From positions 186,001-250,000 of the forward strand of contig JBAIAA010000519.1 of NCBI GenBank assembly GCA_037893245.1: a stretch of 64,000 nucleotides of DNA. Direction: 5' to 3'. The position numbers and the translations under genes are program-made. Positions 1-14,800 of this stretch are shown one piece after another (within the stretch, counting starts at the first letter, position 1; every line of letters begins with the position of its first letter). The notes beneath the pieces were generated by a model, which worked only from the letters and a program-made list of their open reading frames with translations, did no database searches and was not told the DNA's origin. The stretch is from Crossaster papposus (lineage: Eukaryota > Echinodermata > Asteroidea > Velatida > Solasteridae).

Positions 1-355
1 TGTGCCATGGCTCTCCATATATTTGTCAAGAAACTTTCCAAAAATGTTGAGGACTTGTTTTGCTTTAAATGACAATAATTCACAACTGACAAATACACTA
101 TACCTTCTAAGTATAACATGTGCCATGGCTCTCCATATATTTGTCAAGAAACTTTCCAAAAATGTTGAGGACTTGTTTTGCTTTAAATGACAATAATTCA
201 CAACTGACAAATACACTATACCTTCAAAGTATAACATGTGCCATGGCTCTCCATATATTTGTCAAGAAACTTTCCAAAAATGTTGAGGACTTGTTTTGCT
301 TTAAATGACAATAATTCACAACTGACAAATACACTATACCTTCTAAGTATAACAT

Positions 356-463
356 GTGCCATGGCTCTCCATATATTTGTCAAGAAACTTTCCAAAAATG
401 TTGAGGACTTGTTTTGCTTTAATTCACAACTGACAAATACACTATACCTTCTAAGTATAACAT
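356..463 (+). repeat. 108-bp deletion monomer (first of 27)
   Basis: This monomer lacks 10 bp after CTTTAA, giving CTTTAATTCACAAC. The missing segment is bounded by TAA on both sides in the full monomer, so one TAA was lost with it. The same deletion recurs at, for example, 1868, 2,326, 3606, 6190, 12526, 16742, 26845, 36707, 40923 and 48792. It marks related blocks within the array. Confidence 0.93.
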
Positions 464-1035
464 GTGCCATGGCTCTCCATATATTTGTTAAGAAACTTTC
501 CAAAAATGTTGAGGACTTGTTTTGCTTTAAATGACAATGATTCACAACTGACAAATACACTATACCTTCTAAGTATAACATGTGCCATGGCTCTCCATAT
601 ATTTGTCAAGAAACTTTCCAAAAATGTTGAGGACTTGTTTTGCTTTAAATGACAATAATTCACAACTGACAAATACACTATACCTTCTAAGTATAACATG
701 TGCCATGGCTCTCCATATATTTGTCAAGAAACTTTTCAAAAATGTTGAGGACTTGTTTTGCTTTAAATGACAATAATTCACAACTGACAAATACACTATA
801 CCTTCTAAGTATAACATGTGCCATGGCTCTCCATATATTTGTCAAGAAACTTTCCAAAAATGTTGAGGACTTGTTTTGCTTTAAATGACAATAATTCACA
901 ACTGACAAATACACTATACCTTCTAAGTATAACATGTGCCATGGCTCTCCATATATTTGTCAAGAAACTTTCCAAAAATGTTGAGGACTTGTTTTGCTTT
1001 AAATGACAATAATTCACAACTGACAAATACACTAT

Positions 1036-3351
1036 ACCTTCTAAGTATAACATGTGCCATGGCTCTCCATATATTTGTCAAGAAACTTTCCAAAAATGTT
1101 GAGGACTTGTTTTGCTTTAAATGACAATAATTCACAACTGACAAATACACTACCTTCTAAGTATAACATGTGCCATGGCTCTCCATATATTTGTCAAGAA
1201 ACTTTCCAAAAATGTTGAGGACTTGTTTTGCTTTAATTCACAACTGACAAATACACTATACCTTCTAAGTATAACATGTGCCATGGCTCTCCATATATTT
1301 GTTAAGAAACTTTCCAAAAATGTTGAGGACTTGTTTTGCTTTAAATGACAATGATTCACAACTGACAAATACACTATACCTTCTAAGTATAACATGTGCC
1401 ATGGCTCTCCATATATTTGTCAAGAAACTTTTCAAAAATGTTGAGGACTTGTTTTGCTTTAAATGACAATGATTCACAACTGACAAATACACTATACCTT
1501 CTAAGTATAACATGTGCCATGGCTCTCCATATATTTGTCAAGAAACTTTCCAAAAATGTTGAGGACTTGTTTTGCTTTAAATGACAATAATTCACAACTG
1601 ACAAATACACTATACCTTCTAAGTATAACATGTGCCATGGCTCTCCATATATTTGTCAAGAAACTTTCCAAAAATGTTGAGGACTTGTTTTGCTTTAAAT
1701 GACAATAATTCACAACTGACAAATACACTATACCTTCTAAGTATAACATGTGCCATGGCTCTCCATATATTTGTCAAGAAACTTTCCAAAAATGTTGAGG
1801 ACTTGTTTTGCTTTAAATGACAATAATTCACAACTGACAAATACACTATACCTTCTAAGTATAACATGTGCCATGGCTCTCCATATATTTGTCAAGAAAC
1901 TTTCCAAAGATGTTGAGGACTTGTTTTGCTTTAATTCACAACTGACAAATACACTATACCTTCTAAGTATAACATGTGCCATGGCTCTCCATATATTTGT
2001 CAAGAAACTTTCCAAAAATGTTGAGGACTTGTTTTGCTTTAAATGACAATAATTCACAACTGACAAATACACTATACCTTCTAAGTATAACATGTGCCAT
2101 GGCTCTCCATATATTTGTCAAGAAACTTTCCAAAAATGTTGAGGACTTGTTTTGCTTTAAATGACAATAATTCACAACTGACAAATACACTATACCTTCT
2201 AAGTATAACATGTGCCATGGCTCTCCATATATTTGTCAAGAAACTTTCCAAAAATGTTGAGGACTTGTTTTGCTTTAAATGACAATAATTCACAACTGAC
2301 AAATACACTACCTTCTAAGTATAACATGTGCCATGGCTCTCCATATATTTGTCAAGAAACTTTCCAAAAATGTTGAGGACTTGTTTTGCTTTAATTCACA
2401 ACTGACAAATACACTATACCTTCTAAGTATAACATGTGCCATGGCTCTCCATATATTTGTTAAGAAACTTTCCAAAAATGTTGAGGACTTGTTTTGCTTT
2501 AAATGACAATGATTCACAACTGACAAATACACTATACCTTCTAAGTATAACATGTGCCATGGCTCTCCATATATTTGTCAAGAAACTTTTCAAAAATGTT
2601 GAGGACTTGTTTTGCTTTAAATGACAATGATTCACAACTGACAAATACACTATACCTTCTAAGTATAACATGTGCCATGGCTCTCCATATATTTGTCAAG
2701 AAACTTTCCAAAAATGTTGAGGACTTGTTTTGCTTTAAATGACAATAATTCACAACTGACAAATACACTATACCTTCTAAGTATAACATGTGCCATGGCT
2801 CTCCATATATTTGTCAAGAAACTTTCCAAAAATGTTGAGGACTTGTTTTGCTTTAAATGACAATAATTCACAACTGACAAATACACTATACCTTCTAAGT
2901 ATAACATGTGCCATGGCTCTCCATATATTTGTCAAGAAACTTTCCAAAAATGTTGAGGACTTGTTTTGCTTTAAATGACAATAATTCACAACTGACAAAT
3001 ACACTATACCTTCTAAGTATAACATGTGCCATGGCTCTCCATATATTTGTCAAGAAACTTTCCAAAGATGTTGAGGACTTGTTTTGCTTTAATTCACAAC
3101 TGACAAATACACTATACCTTCTAAGTATAACATGTGCCATGGCTCTCCATATATTTGTCAAGAAACTTTCCAAAAATGTTGAGGACTTGTTTTGCTTTAA
3201 ATGACAATAATTCACAACTGACAAATACACTATACCTTCTAAGTATAACATGTGCCATGGCTCTCCATATATTTGTCAAGAAACTTTCCAAAAATGTTGA
3301 GGACTTGTTTTGCTTTAAATGACAATAATTCACAACTGACAAATACACTAT
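1036..3351 (+). repeat. 1,158-bp higher-order unit, two tandem copies
   Basis: Two consecutive copies of a 10-monomer block (7 x 118, 2 x 108, 1 x 116 = 1,158 bp) share their marker variants at an offset of 1,158 bp. The CACTACC 2-bp deletion recurs at about 1148 and 2306, GTTAAG at about 1300 and 2458, the TTTTC variant at about 1430 and 2588, and CCAAAGATG at about 1905 and 3063. The outer boundaries are approximate because flanking monomers are near-identical. Confidence 0.85.
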
Positions 3352-6300
3352 ACCTTCTAAGTATAACATGTGCCATGGCTCTCCATATATTTGTCAAGAA
3401 ACTTTCCAAAAATGTTGAGGACTTGTTTTGCTTTAAATGACAATAATTCACAACTGACAAATACACTATACCTTCAAAGTATAACATGTGCCATGGCTCT
3501 CCATATATTTGTCAAGAAACTTTCCAAAAATGTTGAGGACTTGTTTTGCTTTAAATGACAATAATTCACAACTGACAAATACACTATACCTTCTAAGTAT
3601 AACATGTGCCATGGCTCTCCATATATTTGTCAAGAAACTTTCCAAAAATGTTGAGGACTTGTTTTGCTTTAATTCACAACTGACAAATACACTATACCTT
3701 CTAAGTATAACATGTGCCATGGCTCTCCATATATTTGTTAAGAAACTTTCCAAAAATGTTGAGGACTTGTTTTGCTTTAAATGACAATGATTCACAACTG
3801 ACAAATACACTATACCTTCTAAGTATAACATGTGCCATGGCTCTCCATATATTTGTCAAGAAACTTTCCAAAAATGTTGAGGACTTGTTTTGCTTTAAAT
3901 GACAATAATTCACAACTGACAAATACACTATACCTTCTAAGTATAACATGTGCCATGGCTCTCCATATATTTGTCAAGAAACTTTTCAAAAATGTTGAGG
4001 ACTTGTTTTGCTTTAAATGACAATAATTCACAACTGACAAATACACTATACCTTCTAAGTATAACATGTGCCATGGCTCTCCATATATTTGTCAAGAAAC
4101 TTTCCAAAAATGTTGAGGACTTGTTTTGCTTTAAATGACAATAATTCACAACTGACAAATACACTATACCTTCTAAGTATAACATGTGCCATGGCTCTCC
4201 ATATATTTGTCAAGATAATTTCCAAAAAATGTAAGGACTTGTTTTGCTTTAAATGACAATAATTCATAACTGACAAATACACTATACCTTCTAAGTATAA
4301 CAAGTGCCATGGCTCTCCATATATTTGTCAAGAAACTTTCCAAAAATGTTAAGGACTTGTTTTGCTTTAAATGACAATAATTCATAACTGACAAATACAC
4401 TATACCTTCTAAGTATAACATGTGCCATGGCTCTCCATATATTTGTCAAGAAACTTTCCAAAAATGTTGAGGACTTGTTTTGCTTTAAATGACAATAATT
4501 CACAACTGACAAATACACTATACCTTCTAAGTATAACATGTGCCATGGCTCTCCATATATTTGTCAAGAAACTTTCCAAAAATGTTGAGGACTTGTTTTG
4601 CTTTAAATGACAATAATTCACAACTGACAAATACACTATACCTTCTAAGTATAACATGTGCCATGGCTCTCCATATATTTGTCAAGAAACTTTCCAAAAA
4701 TGTTGAGGACTTGTTTTGCTTTAAATGACAATAATTCACAACTGACAAATACACTATACCTTTTAAGTATAACATGTGCCATGGCTCTCCATATATTTGT
4801 CAAGAAACTTTCCAAAAATGTTGAGGACTTGTTTTGCTTTAAATGACAATAATTCACAACTGACAAATACACTACCTTCTAAGTATAACATGTGCCATGG
4901 CTCTCCATATATTTGTCAAGAAACTTTCCAAAAATGTTGAGGACTTGTTTTGCTTTAAATGACAATAATTCACAACTGACAAATACACTATACCTTCTAA
5001 GTATAACATGTGCCATGGCTCTCCATATATTTGTCAAGAAACTTTCCAAAAATGTTGAGGACTTGTTTTGCTTTAAATGACAATGATTCACAACTGACAA
5101 ATACACTATACCTTCTAAGTATAACATGTGCCATGGCTTTCCATATATTTGTCAAGATAATTTCCAAAAATGTTAAGGACTTGTTTTGCTTTAAATGACA
5201 ATAATTCATAACTGACAAATACACTATACCTTCTAAGTATAACATGTGCCATGGCTCTCCATATATTTGTCAAGAAACTTTCCAAAAATGTTAAGGACTT
5301 GTTTTGCTTTAAATGACAATAATTCACAACTGACAAATACACTATACCTTCTAAGTATAACATGTGCCATGGCTCTCCATATATTTGTCAAGAAACTTTC
5401 CAAAAATGTTGAGGACTTGTTTTGCTTTAAATGACAATAATTCACAACTGACAAATACACTATACCTTCTAAGTATAACATGTGCCATGGCTCTCCATAT
5501 ATTTGTCAAGATAATTTCCAAAACATTTAAGGACTTGTTTTGCTTTAAATGACAATAATTCATAACTGACAAATACACTATACCTTCTAAGTATAACATG
5601 TGCCATGGCTCTCCATATATTTGTCAAGAAACTTTCCAAAAATGTTGAGGACTTGTTTTGCTTTAAATGACAATAATTCACAACTGACAAATACACTATA
5701 CCTTCTAAGTATAACATGTGCCATGGCTCTCCATATATTTGTCAAGAAACTTTCCAAAAATGTTGAGGACTTGTTTTGCTTTAAATGACAATAATTCACA
5801 ACTGACAAATACACTATACCTTCTAAGTATAACATGTGCCATGGCTCTCCATATATTTGTCAAGAAACTTTCCAAAAATGTTGAGGACTTGTTTTGCTTT
5901 AAATGACAATAATTCACAACTGACAAATACACTATACCTTCTAAGTATAACATGTGCCATGGCTCTCCATATATTTGTCAAGAAACTTTCCAAAAATGTT
6001 GAGGACTTGTTTTGCTTTAAATGACAATAATTCACAACTGACAAATACACTATACCTTCTAAGTATAACATGTGCCATGGCTCTCCATATATTTGTCAAG
6101 AAACTTTCCAAAAATGTTGAGGACTTGTTTTCCTTTAAATGACAATAATTCACAACTGACAAATACACTATACCTTCTAAGTATAACATGTGCCATGGCT
6201 CTCCATATATTTGTCAAGAAACTTTCCAAAGATGTTGAGGACTTGTTTTGCTTTAATTCACAACTGACAAATACACTATACCTTCTAAGTATAACATGTG

Positions 6301-9300
6301 CCATGGCTCTCCATATATTTGTCAAGAAACTTTCCAAAAATGTTGAGGACTTGTTTTGCTTTAAATGACAATAATTCACAACTGACAAATACACTATACC
6401 TTCTAAGTATAACATGTGCCATGGCTCTCCATATATTTGTCAAGAAACTTTCCAAAAATGTTGAGGACTTGTTTTGCTATAAATGACAATAATTCACAAC
6501 TGACAAATACACTATACCTTCTAAGTATAACATGTGCCATGGCTCTCCATATATTTGTCAAGAAACTTTCCAAAAATGTTGAGGACTTGTTTTGCTTTAA
6601 ATGACAATAATTCACAACTGACAAATACACTATACCTTCAAAGTATAACATGTGCCATGGCTCTCCATATATTTGTCAAGAAACTTTCCAAAAATGTTGA
6701 GGACTTGTTTTGCTTTAAATGACAATAATTCACAACTGACAAATACACTATACCTTCTAAGTATAACATGTGCCATGGCTCTCCATATATTTGTCAAGAA
6801 ACTTTCCAAAAATGTTGAGGACTTGTTTTGCTTTAATTCACAACTGACAAATACACTATACCTTCTAAGTATAACATGTGCCATGGCTCTCCATATATTT
6901 GTTAAGAAACTTTCCAAAAATGTTGAGGACTTGTTTTGCTTTAAATGACAATGATTCACAACTGACAAATACACTATACCTTCTAAGTATAACATGTGCC
7001 ATGGCTCTCCATATATTTGTCAAGAAACTTTCCAAAAATGTTGAGGACTTGTTTTGCTTTAAATGACAATAATTCACAACTGACAAATACACTATACCTT
7101 CTAAGTATAACATGTGCCATGGCTCTCCATATATTTGTCAAGAAACTTTTCAAAAATGTTGAGGACTTGTTTTGCTTTAAATGACAATAATTCACAACTG
7201 ACAAATACACTATACCTTCTAAGTATAACATGTGCCATGGCTCTCCATATATTTGTCAAGAAACTTTCCAAAAATGTTGAGGACTTGTTTTGCTTTAAAT
7301 GACAATAATTCACAACTGACAAATACACTATACCTTCTAAGTATAACATGTGCCATGGCTCTCCATATATTTGTCAAGATAATTTCCAAAAAATGTAAGG
7401 ACTTGTTTTGCTTTAAATGACAATAATTCATAACTGACAAATACACTATACCTTCTAAGTATAACAAGTGCCATGGCTCTCCATATATTTGTCAAGAAAC
7501 TTTCCAAAAATGTTAAGGACTTGTTTTGCTTTAAATGACAATAATTCATAACTGACAAATACACTATACCTTCTAAGTATAACATGTGCCATGGCTCTCC
7601 ATATATTTGTCAAGAAACTTTCCAAAAATGTTGAGGACTTGTTTTGCTTTAAATGACAATAATTCACAACTGACAAATACACTATACCTTCTAAGTATAA
7701 CATGTGCCATGGCTCTCCATATATTTGTCAAGAAACTTTCCAAAAATGTTGAGGACTTGTTTTGCTTTAAATGACAATAATTCACAACTGACAAATACAC
7801 TATACCTTCTAAGTATAACATGTGCCATGGCTCTCCATATATTTGTCAAGAAACTTTCCAAAAATGTTGAGGACTTGTTTTGCTTTAAATGACAATAATT
7901 CACAACTGACAAATACACTATACCTTTTAAGTATAACATGTGCCATGGCTCTCCATATATTTGTCAAGAAACTTTCCAAAAATGTTGAGGACTTGTTTTG
8001 CTTTAAATGACAATAATTCACAACTGACAAATACACTACCTTCTAAGTATAACATGTGCCATGGCTCTCCATATATTTGTCAAGAAACTTTCCAAAAATG
8101 TTGAGGACTTGTTTTGCTTTAAATGACAATAATTCACAACTGACAAATACACTATACCTTCTAAGTATAACATGTGCCATGGCTCTCCATATATTTGTCA
8201 AGAAACTTTCCAAAAATGTTGAGGACTTGTTTTGCTTTAAATGACAATGATTCACAACTGACAAATACACTATACCTTCTAAGTATAACATGTGCCATGG
8301 CTTTCCATATATTTGTCAAGATAATTTCCAAAAATGTTAAGGACTTGTTTTGCTTTAAATGACAATAATTCATAACTGACAAATACACTATACCTTCTAA
8401 GTATAACATGTGCCATGGCTCTCCATATATTTGTCAAGAAACTTTCCAAAAATGTTAAGGACTTGTTTTGCTTTAAATGACAATAATTCACAACTGACAA
8501 ATACACTATACCTTCTAAGTATAACATGTGCCATGGCTCTCCATATATTTGTCAAGAAACTTTCCAAAAATGTTGAGGACTTGTTTTGCTTTAAATGACA
8601 ATAATTCACAACTGACAAATACACTATACCTTCTAAGTATAACATGTGCCATGGCTCTCCATATATTTGTCAAGATAATTTCCAAAACATTTAAGGACTT
8701 GTTTTGCTTTAAATGACAATAATTCATAACTGACAAATACACTATACCTTCTAAGTATAACATGTGCCATGGCTCTCCATATATTTGTCAAGAAACTTTC
8801 CAAAAATGTTGAGGACTTGTTTTGCTTTAAATGACAATAATTCACAACTGACAAATACACTATACCTTCTAAGTATAACATGTGCCATGGCTCTCCATAT
8901 ATTTGTCAAGAAACTTTCCAAAAATGTTGAGGACTTGTTTTGCTTTAAATGACAATAATTCACAACTGACAAATACACTATACCTTCTAAGTATAACATG
9001 TGCCATGGCTCTCCATATATTTGTCAAGAAACTTTCCAAAAATGTTGAGGACTTGTTTTGCTTTAAATGACAATAATTCACAACTGACAAATACACTATA
9101 CCTTCTAAGTATAACATGTGCCATGGCTCTCCATATATTTGTCAAGAAACTTTCCAAAAATGTTGAGGACTTGTTTTGCTTTAAATGACAATAATTCACA
9201 ACTGACAAATACACTATACCTTCTAAGTATAACATGTGCCATGGCTCTCCATATATTTGTCAAGAAACTTTCCAAAAATGTTGAGGACTTGTTTTCCTTT

Positions 9301-9395
9301 AAATGACAATAATTCACAACTGACAAATACACTATACCTTCTAAGTATAACATGTGCCATGGCTCTCCATATATTTGTCAAGAAACTTTCCAAAA
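3000..9395 (+). repeat. 3,164-bp higher-order unit, two tandem copies
   Basis: Markers in the first copy recur exactly 3,164 bp later: CTTCAAAG (3474/6638), AAAAAATGTAAGG (about 4221/7385), AACAAGTGCC (about 4300/7464), CCTTTTAAG (about 4760/7924), ATGGCTTTCC (about 5133/8297), CAAAACATTTAAGG (about 5519/8683) and TTTTCCTTT (about 6129/9293). The second copy has a private change TTGCTATAAA near 6479. The right edge of the second copy lies in a hybrid monomer at about 9387-9395. Confidence 0.85.
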
Positions 9396-11807
9396 CATTT
9401 AAGGACTTGTTTTGCTTTAAATGACAATAATTCATAACTGACAAATACACTATACCTTCTAAGTATAACATGTGCCATGGCTCTCCATATATTTGTCAAG
9501 AAACTTTCCATAAATGTTGAGGACTTGTTTTGCTTTAAATGACAATAATTCACAACTGACAAATACACTATACCTTCTAAGTATAACATGTGCCATGGCT
9601 CTCCATATATTTGTCAAGAAACTTTCCAAAAATGTTGAGGACTTGTTTTGCTTTAAATGACAATAATTCACAACTGACAAATACACTATACCTTCTAAGT
9701 ATAACATGTGCCATGGCTCTCCATATATTTGTCAAGAAACTTTCCAAAAATGTTGAGGACTTGTTTTGCTTTAAATGACAATAATTCACAACTGACAAAT
9801 ACACTATACCTTCTAAGTATAACATGTGCCATGGCTCTCCATATATTTGTCAAGAAACTTTCCAAAAATGTTGAGGACTTGTTTTGCTTTAAATGACAAT
9901 AATTCACAACTGACAAATACACTATACCTTCTAAGTATAACATGTGCCATGGCTCTCCATATATTTGTCAAGAAACTTTCCAAAAATGTTGAGGACTTGT
10001 TTTGCTTTAAATGACAATAATTCACAACTGACAAATACACTATACCTTCTAAGTATAACATGTGCCATGGCTCTCCATATATTTGTCAAGAAACTTTCCA
10101 AAACTGTTGAGGACTTGTTTTGCTTTAAATGACAATAATTCACAACTGACAAATACACTATACCTTCAAAGTATAACATGTGCCATGGCTCTCCATATAT
10201 TTGTCAAGAAACTTTCCAAAAATGTTGAGGACTTGTTTTGCTTTAAATGACAATAATTCAAAACTGACAAATACACTACACCTTCTAAGTATAACATGTG
10301 CCATGGCTCTCCATATATTTGTCAAGAAACTTTCCAAAAATGTTGAGGACTTGTTTTGCTTTAAATGACAATAATTCACAACTGACAAATACACTATACC
10401 TTCTAAGTATAACATGTGCCATGGCTCTCCATATATTTGTCAAGAAACTTTCCAAAAATGTTGAGGACTTGTTTTGCTTTAAATGACAATAATTCACAAC
10501 TGACAAATACACTATACCTTCTAAGTATAACATGTGCCCTGGCTCTCCATATATTTGTCAAGAAACTTTCCAAAAATGTTGAGGACTTGTTTTGCTTTAA
10601 ATGACAATAATTCACAACTGACAAATACACTATTCCTTCTAAGTATAACATGTGCCATGGCTCTCCATATATTTGTCAAGAAACTTTCCAAAAATGTTGA
10701 GGACTTGTTTTGATTTAAATGACAATAATTCACAACTGACAATACACTATACCTTCTAAGTATAACATGTGCCATGGCTCTCCATATATTTGTCAAGAAA
10801 CTTTCCAAAAATGTTGAGGACTTGTTTTGCTTTAAATGACAATAATTCACAACTGACAAATACACTATACCTTCTAAGTATAACATGTGCCATGGCTCTC
10901 CATATATTTGTCAAGAAACTTTCCAAAAATGTTGAGGACTTGTTTTGCTTTAAATGACAATAATTCACAACTGACAAATACACTATACCTTCTAAGTATA
11001 ACATGTGCCATAGCTCTCCATATATTTGTCAAGATAATTTCCAAAACATTTAAGGACTTGTTTTGCTTTAAATGACAATAATTCATAACTGACAAATACA
11101 CTATACCTTCTAAGTATAACATGTGCCATGGCTCTCCATATATTTGTCAAGAAACTTTCCAAAAATGTTAAGGACTTGTTTTGCTTTAAATGACAATAAT
11201 TCACAACTGACAAATACACTATACCTTCTAAGTATAACATGTGCCATGGCTCTCCATATATTTGTCAAGAAACTTTCCAAAAATGTTGAGACTTGTTTTG
11301 CTTTAAATGACAATAATTCATAACTGACAAATACACTATACCTTCTAAGTATAACATGTGCCATGGCTCTCCATATTTTTGTCAAGAAACTTTCCAAAAA
11401 TGTTAAGGACTTGTTTTGCTTTAAATGACAATAATTCACAACTGACAAATACACTATACCTTCTAAGTATAACATGTGCCATGGCTCTCCATATATTTGT
11501 CAAGAAACTTTCCAAAAATGTTGAGGACTTGTTTTGCTTTAAATGACAATAATTCACAACTGACAAATACACTATACCTTCTAAGTATAACATGTGCCAT
11601 GGCTCTCCATATATTTGTCAAGAAACTTTCCAAAAATGTTGAGGACTTGTTTTGCTTTAAATGACAATAATTCACAACTGACAAATACACTATACCTTCT
11701 AAGTATAACATGTGCCATGGCTCTCCATATATTTGTCAAGAAACTTTCCAAAAATGTTGAGGACTTGTTTTGCTTTAAATGACAATAATTCACAACTGAC
11801 AAATACA

Positions 11808-14800
11808 CTACCTTCTAAGTATAACATGTGCCATGGCTCTCCATATATTTGTCAAGAAACTTTCCAAAAATGTTGAGGACTTGTTTTGCTTTAATTCACA
11901 ACTGACAAATACACTATACCTTCTAAGTATAACATGTGCCATGGCTCTCCATATATTTGTTAAGAAACTTTCCAAAAATGTTGAGGACTTGTTTTGCTTT
12001 AAATGACAATGATTCACAACTGACAAATACACTATACCTTCTAAGTATAACATGTGCCATGGCTCTCCATATATTTGTCAAGAAACTTTTCAAAAATGTT
12101 GAGGACTTGTTTTGCTTTAAATGACAATGATTCACAACTGACAAATACACTATACCTTCTAATAATAACATGTGCCATGGCTCTCCATATATTTGTCAAG
12201 AAACTTTCCAAAAATGTTGAGGACTTGTTTTGCTTTAAATGACAATAATTCACAACTGACAAATACACTATACCTTCTAAGTATAACATGTGCCATGGCT
12301 CTCCATATATTTGTCAAGAAACTTTCCAAAAATGTTGAGGACTTGTTTTGCTTTAAATGACAATAATTCACAACTGACAAATACACTATACCTTCTAAGT
12401 ATAACATGTGCCATGGCTCTCCATATATTTGTCAAGAAACTTTCCAAAAATGTTGAGGACTTGTTTTCCTTTAAATGACAATAATTCACAACTGACAAAT
12501 ACACTATACCTTCTAAGTATAACATGTGCCATGGCTCTCCATATATTTGTCAAGAAACTTTCCAAAGATGTTGAGGACTTGTTTTGCTTTAATTCACAAC
12601 TGACAAATACACTATACCTTCTAAGTATAACGTGTGCCATGGCTCTCCATATATTTGTCAAGAAACTTTCCAAAAATGTTGAGGACTTGTTTTGCTTTAA
12701 ATGACAATAATTCACAACTGACAAATACACTATACCTTCTAAGTATAACATGTGCCATGGCTCTCCATATATTTGTCAAGAAACTTTCAAAAAATGTTGA
12801 GGACTTGTTTTGCTTTAATTCACAACTGACAAATACACTATACCTTCTAAGTATAACATGTGCCATGGCTCTCCATATATTTGTTAAGAAACTTTCCAAA
12901 AATGTTGAGGACTTGTTTTGCTTTAAATGACAATGATTCACAACTGACAAATACACTATACCTTCTAAGTATAACATGTGCCATGGCTCTCCATATATTT
13001 GTCAAGAAACTTTCCAAAAATGTTGAGGACTTGTTTTGCTTTAAATGACAATGATTCACAACTGACAAATACACTATACCTTCTAAGTATAACATGTGCC
13101 ATGGCTCTCCATATATTTGTCAAGAAACTTTCCAAAAATGTTGAGGACTTGTTTTGCTTTAAATGACAATAATTCACAACTGACAAATACACTATACCTT
13201 CTAAGTATAACATGTGCCATGGCTCTCCATATATTTGTCAAGAAACTTTCCAAAAATGTTGAGGACTTGTTTTGCTTTAAATGACAATAATTCACAACTG
13301 ACAAATACACTATACCTTCTAAGTATAACATGTGCCATGGCTCTCCATATATTTGTCAAGAAACTTTCCAAAAATGTTGAGGACTTGTTTTGCTTTAAAT
13401 GACAATAATTCACAACTGACAAATACACTATACCTTCTAAGTATAACATGTGCCATGGCTCTCCATATATTTGTCAAGAAACTTTCCAAAAATGTTGAGG
13501 ACTTGTTTTGCTTTAAATGACAATGATTCACAACTGACAAATACACTATACCTTCTAAGTATAACATGTGCCATGGCTCTCCATATATTTGTCAAGAAAC
13601 TTTCCAAAAATATTAAGGACTTGTTTTGCTTTAAATGACAATAATTCACAACTGACAAATACACTATACCTTCTAAGTATAACATGTGCCATGGCTCTCC
13701 ATATATTTGTCAAGAAACTTTCCAAAAATGTTAAGGACTTGTTTTGCTTTAAATGACAATAATTCACAACTGACAAATACACTATACCTTCTAAGTATAA
13801 CATGTGCCATGGCTCTCCATATATTTGTCAAGAAACTTTCCAAAAATGTGGAGGACTTGTTTTGCTTTAAATGACAATAATTCACAACTGACAAATACAC
13901 TATACCTTCTAAGTATAACATGTGCCATGGCTCTCCATATATTTGTCAAGAAACTTTCCAAAAATGTTGAGGACTTGTTTTGCTTTAAATGACAATAATT
14001 CACAACTGACAAATACACTATACCTTCTAAGTATAACATGTGCCATGGCTCTCCATATATTTGTCAAGAAACTTTCCAAAAATGTTAAGGACTTGTTTTG
14101 GTTTAAATGACAATAATTCACAACTGACAAATACACTATACCTTCTAAGTATAACATGTGCCACGGCTCTCCATATATTTGTCAAGAAACTTTCCAAAAA
14201 TGTTGAGGACTTGTTTTGCTTTAAATGACAATAATTCACAACTGACAAATACACTATACCTTCTAAGTATAACATGTGCCATGGCTCTCCATATATTTGT
14301 CAAGAAACTTTCCAAAAATGTTAAGGACTTGTTTTGCTTTAAATGACAATAATTCACAACTGACAAATACACTATACCTTCTAAGTATAACATGTGCCAT
14401 GGCTCTCCATATATTTGTCAAGAAACTTTCCAAAAATGTTGAGGACTTGTTTTGCTTTAAATGACAATAATTCATAACTGACAAATACACTATACCTTCT
14501 AAGTATAACATGTGCCATGGCTCTCCATATTTTTGTCAAGAAACTTTCCAAAAATGTTAAGGACTTGTTTTGCTTTAAATGACAATAATTCACAACTGAC
14601 AAATACACTATACCTTCTAAGTATAACATGTGCCATGGCTCTCCATATATTTGTCAAGAAACTTTCCAAAAATGTTGAGGACTTGTTTTGCTTTAAATGA
14701 CAATAATTCACAACTGACAAATACACTATACCTTCTAAGTATAACATGTGCCATGGCTCTCCATATATTTGTCAAGAAACTTTCCAAAAATGTTGAGGAC

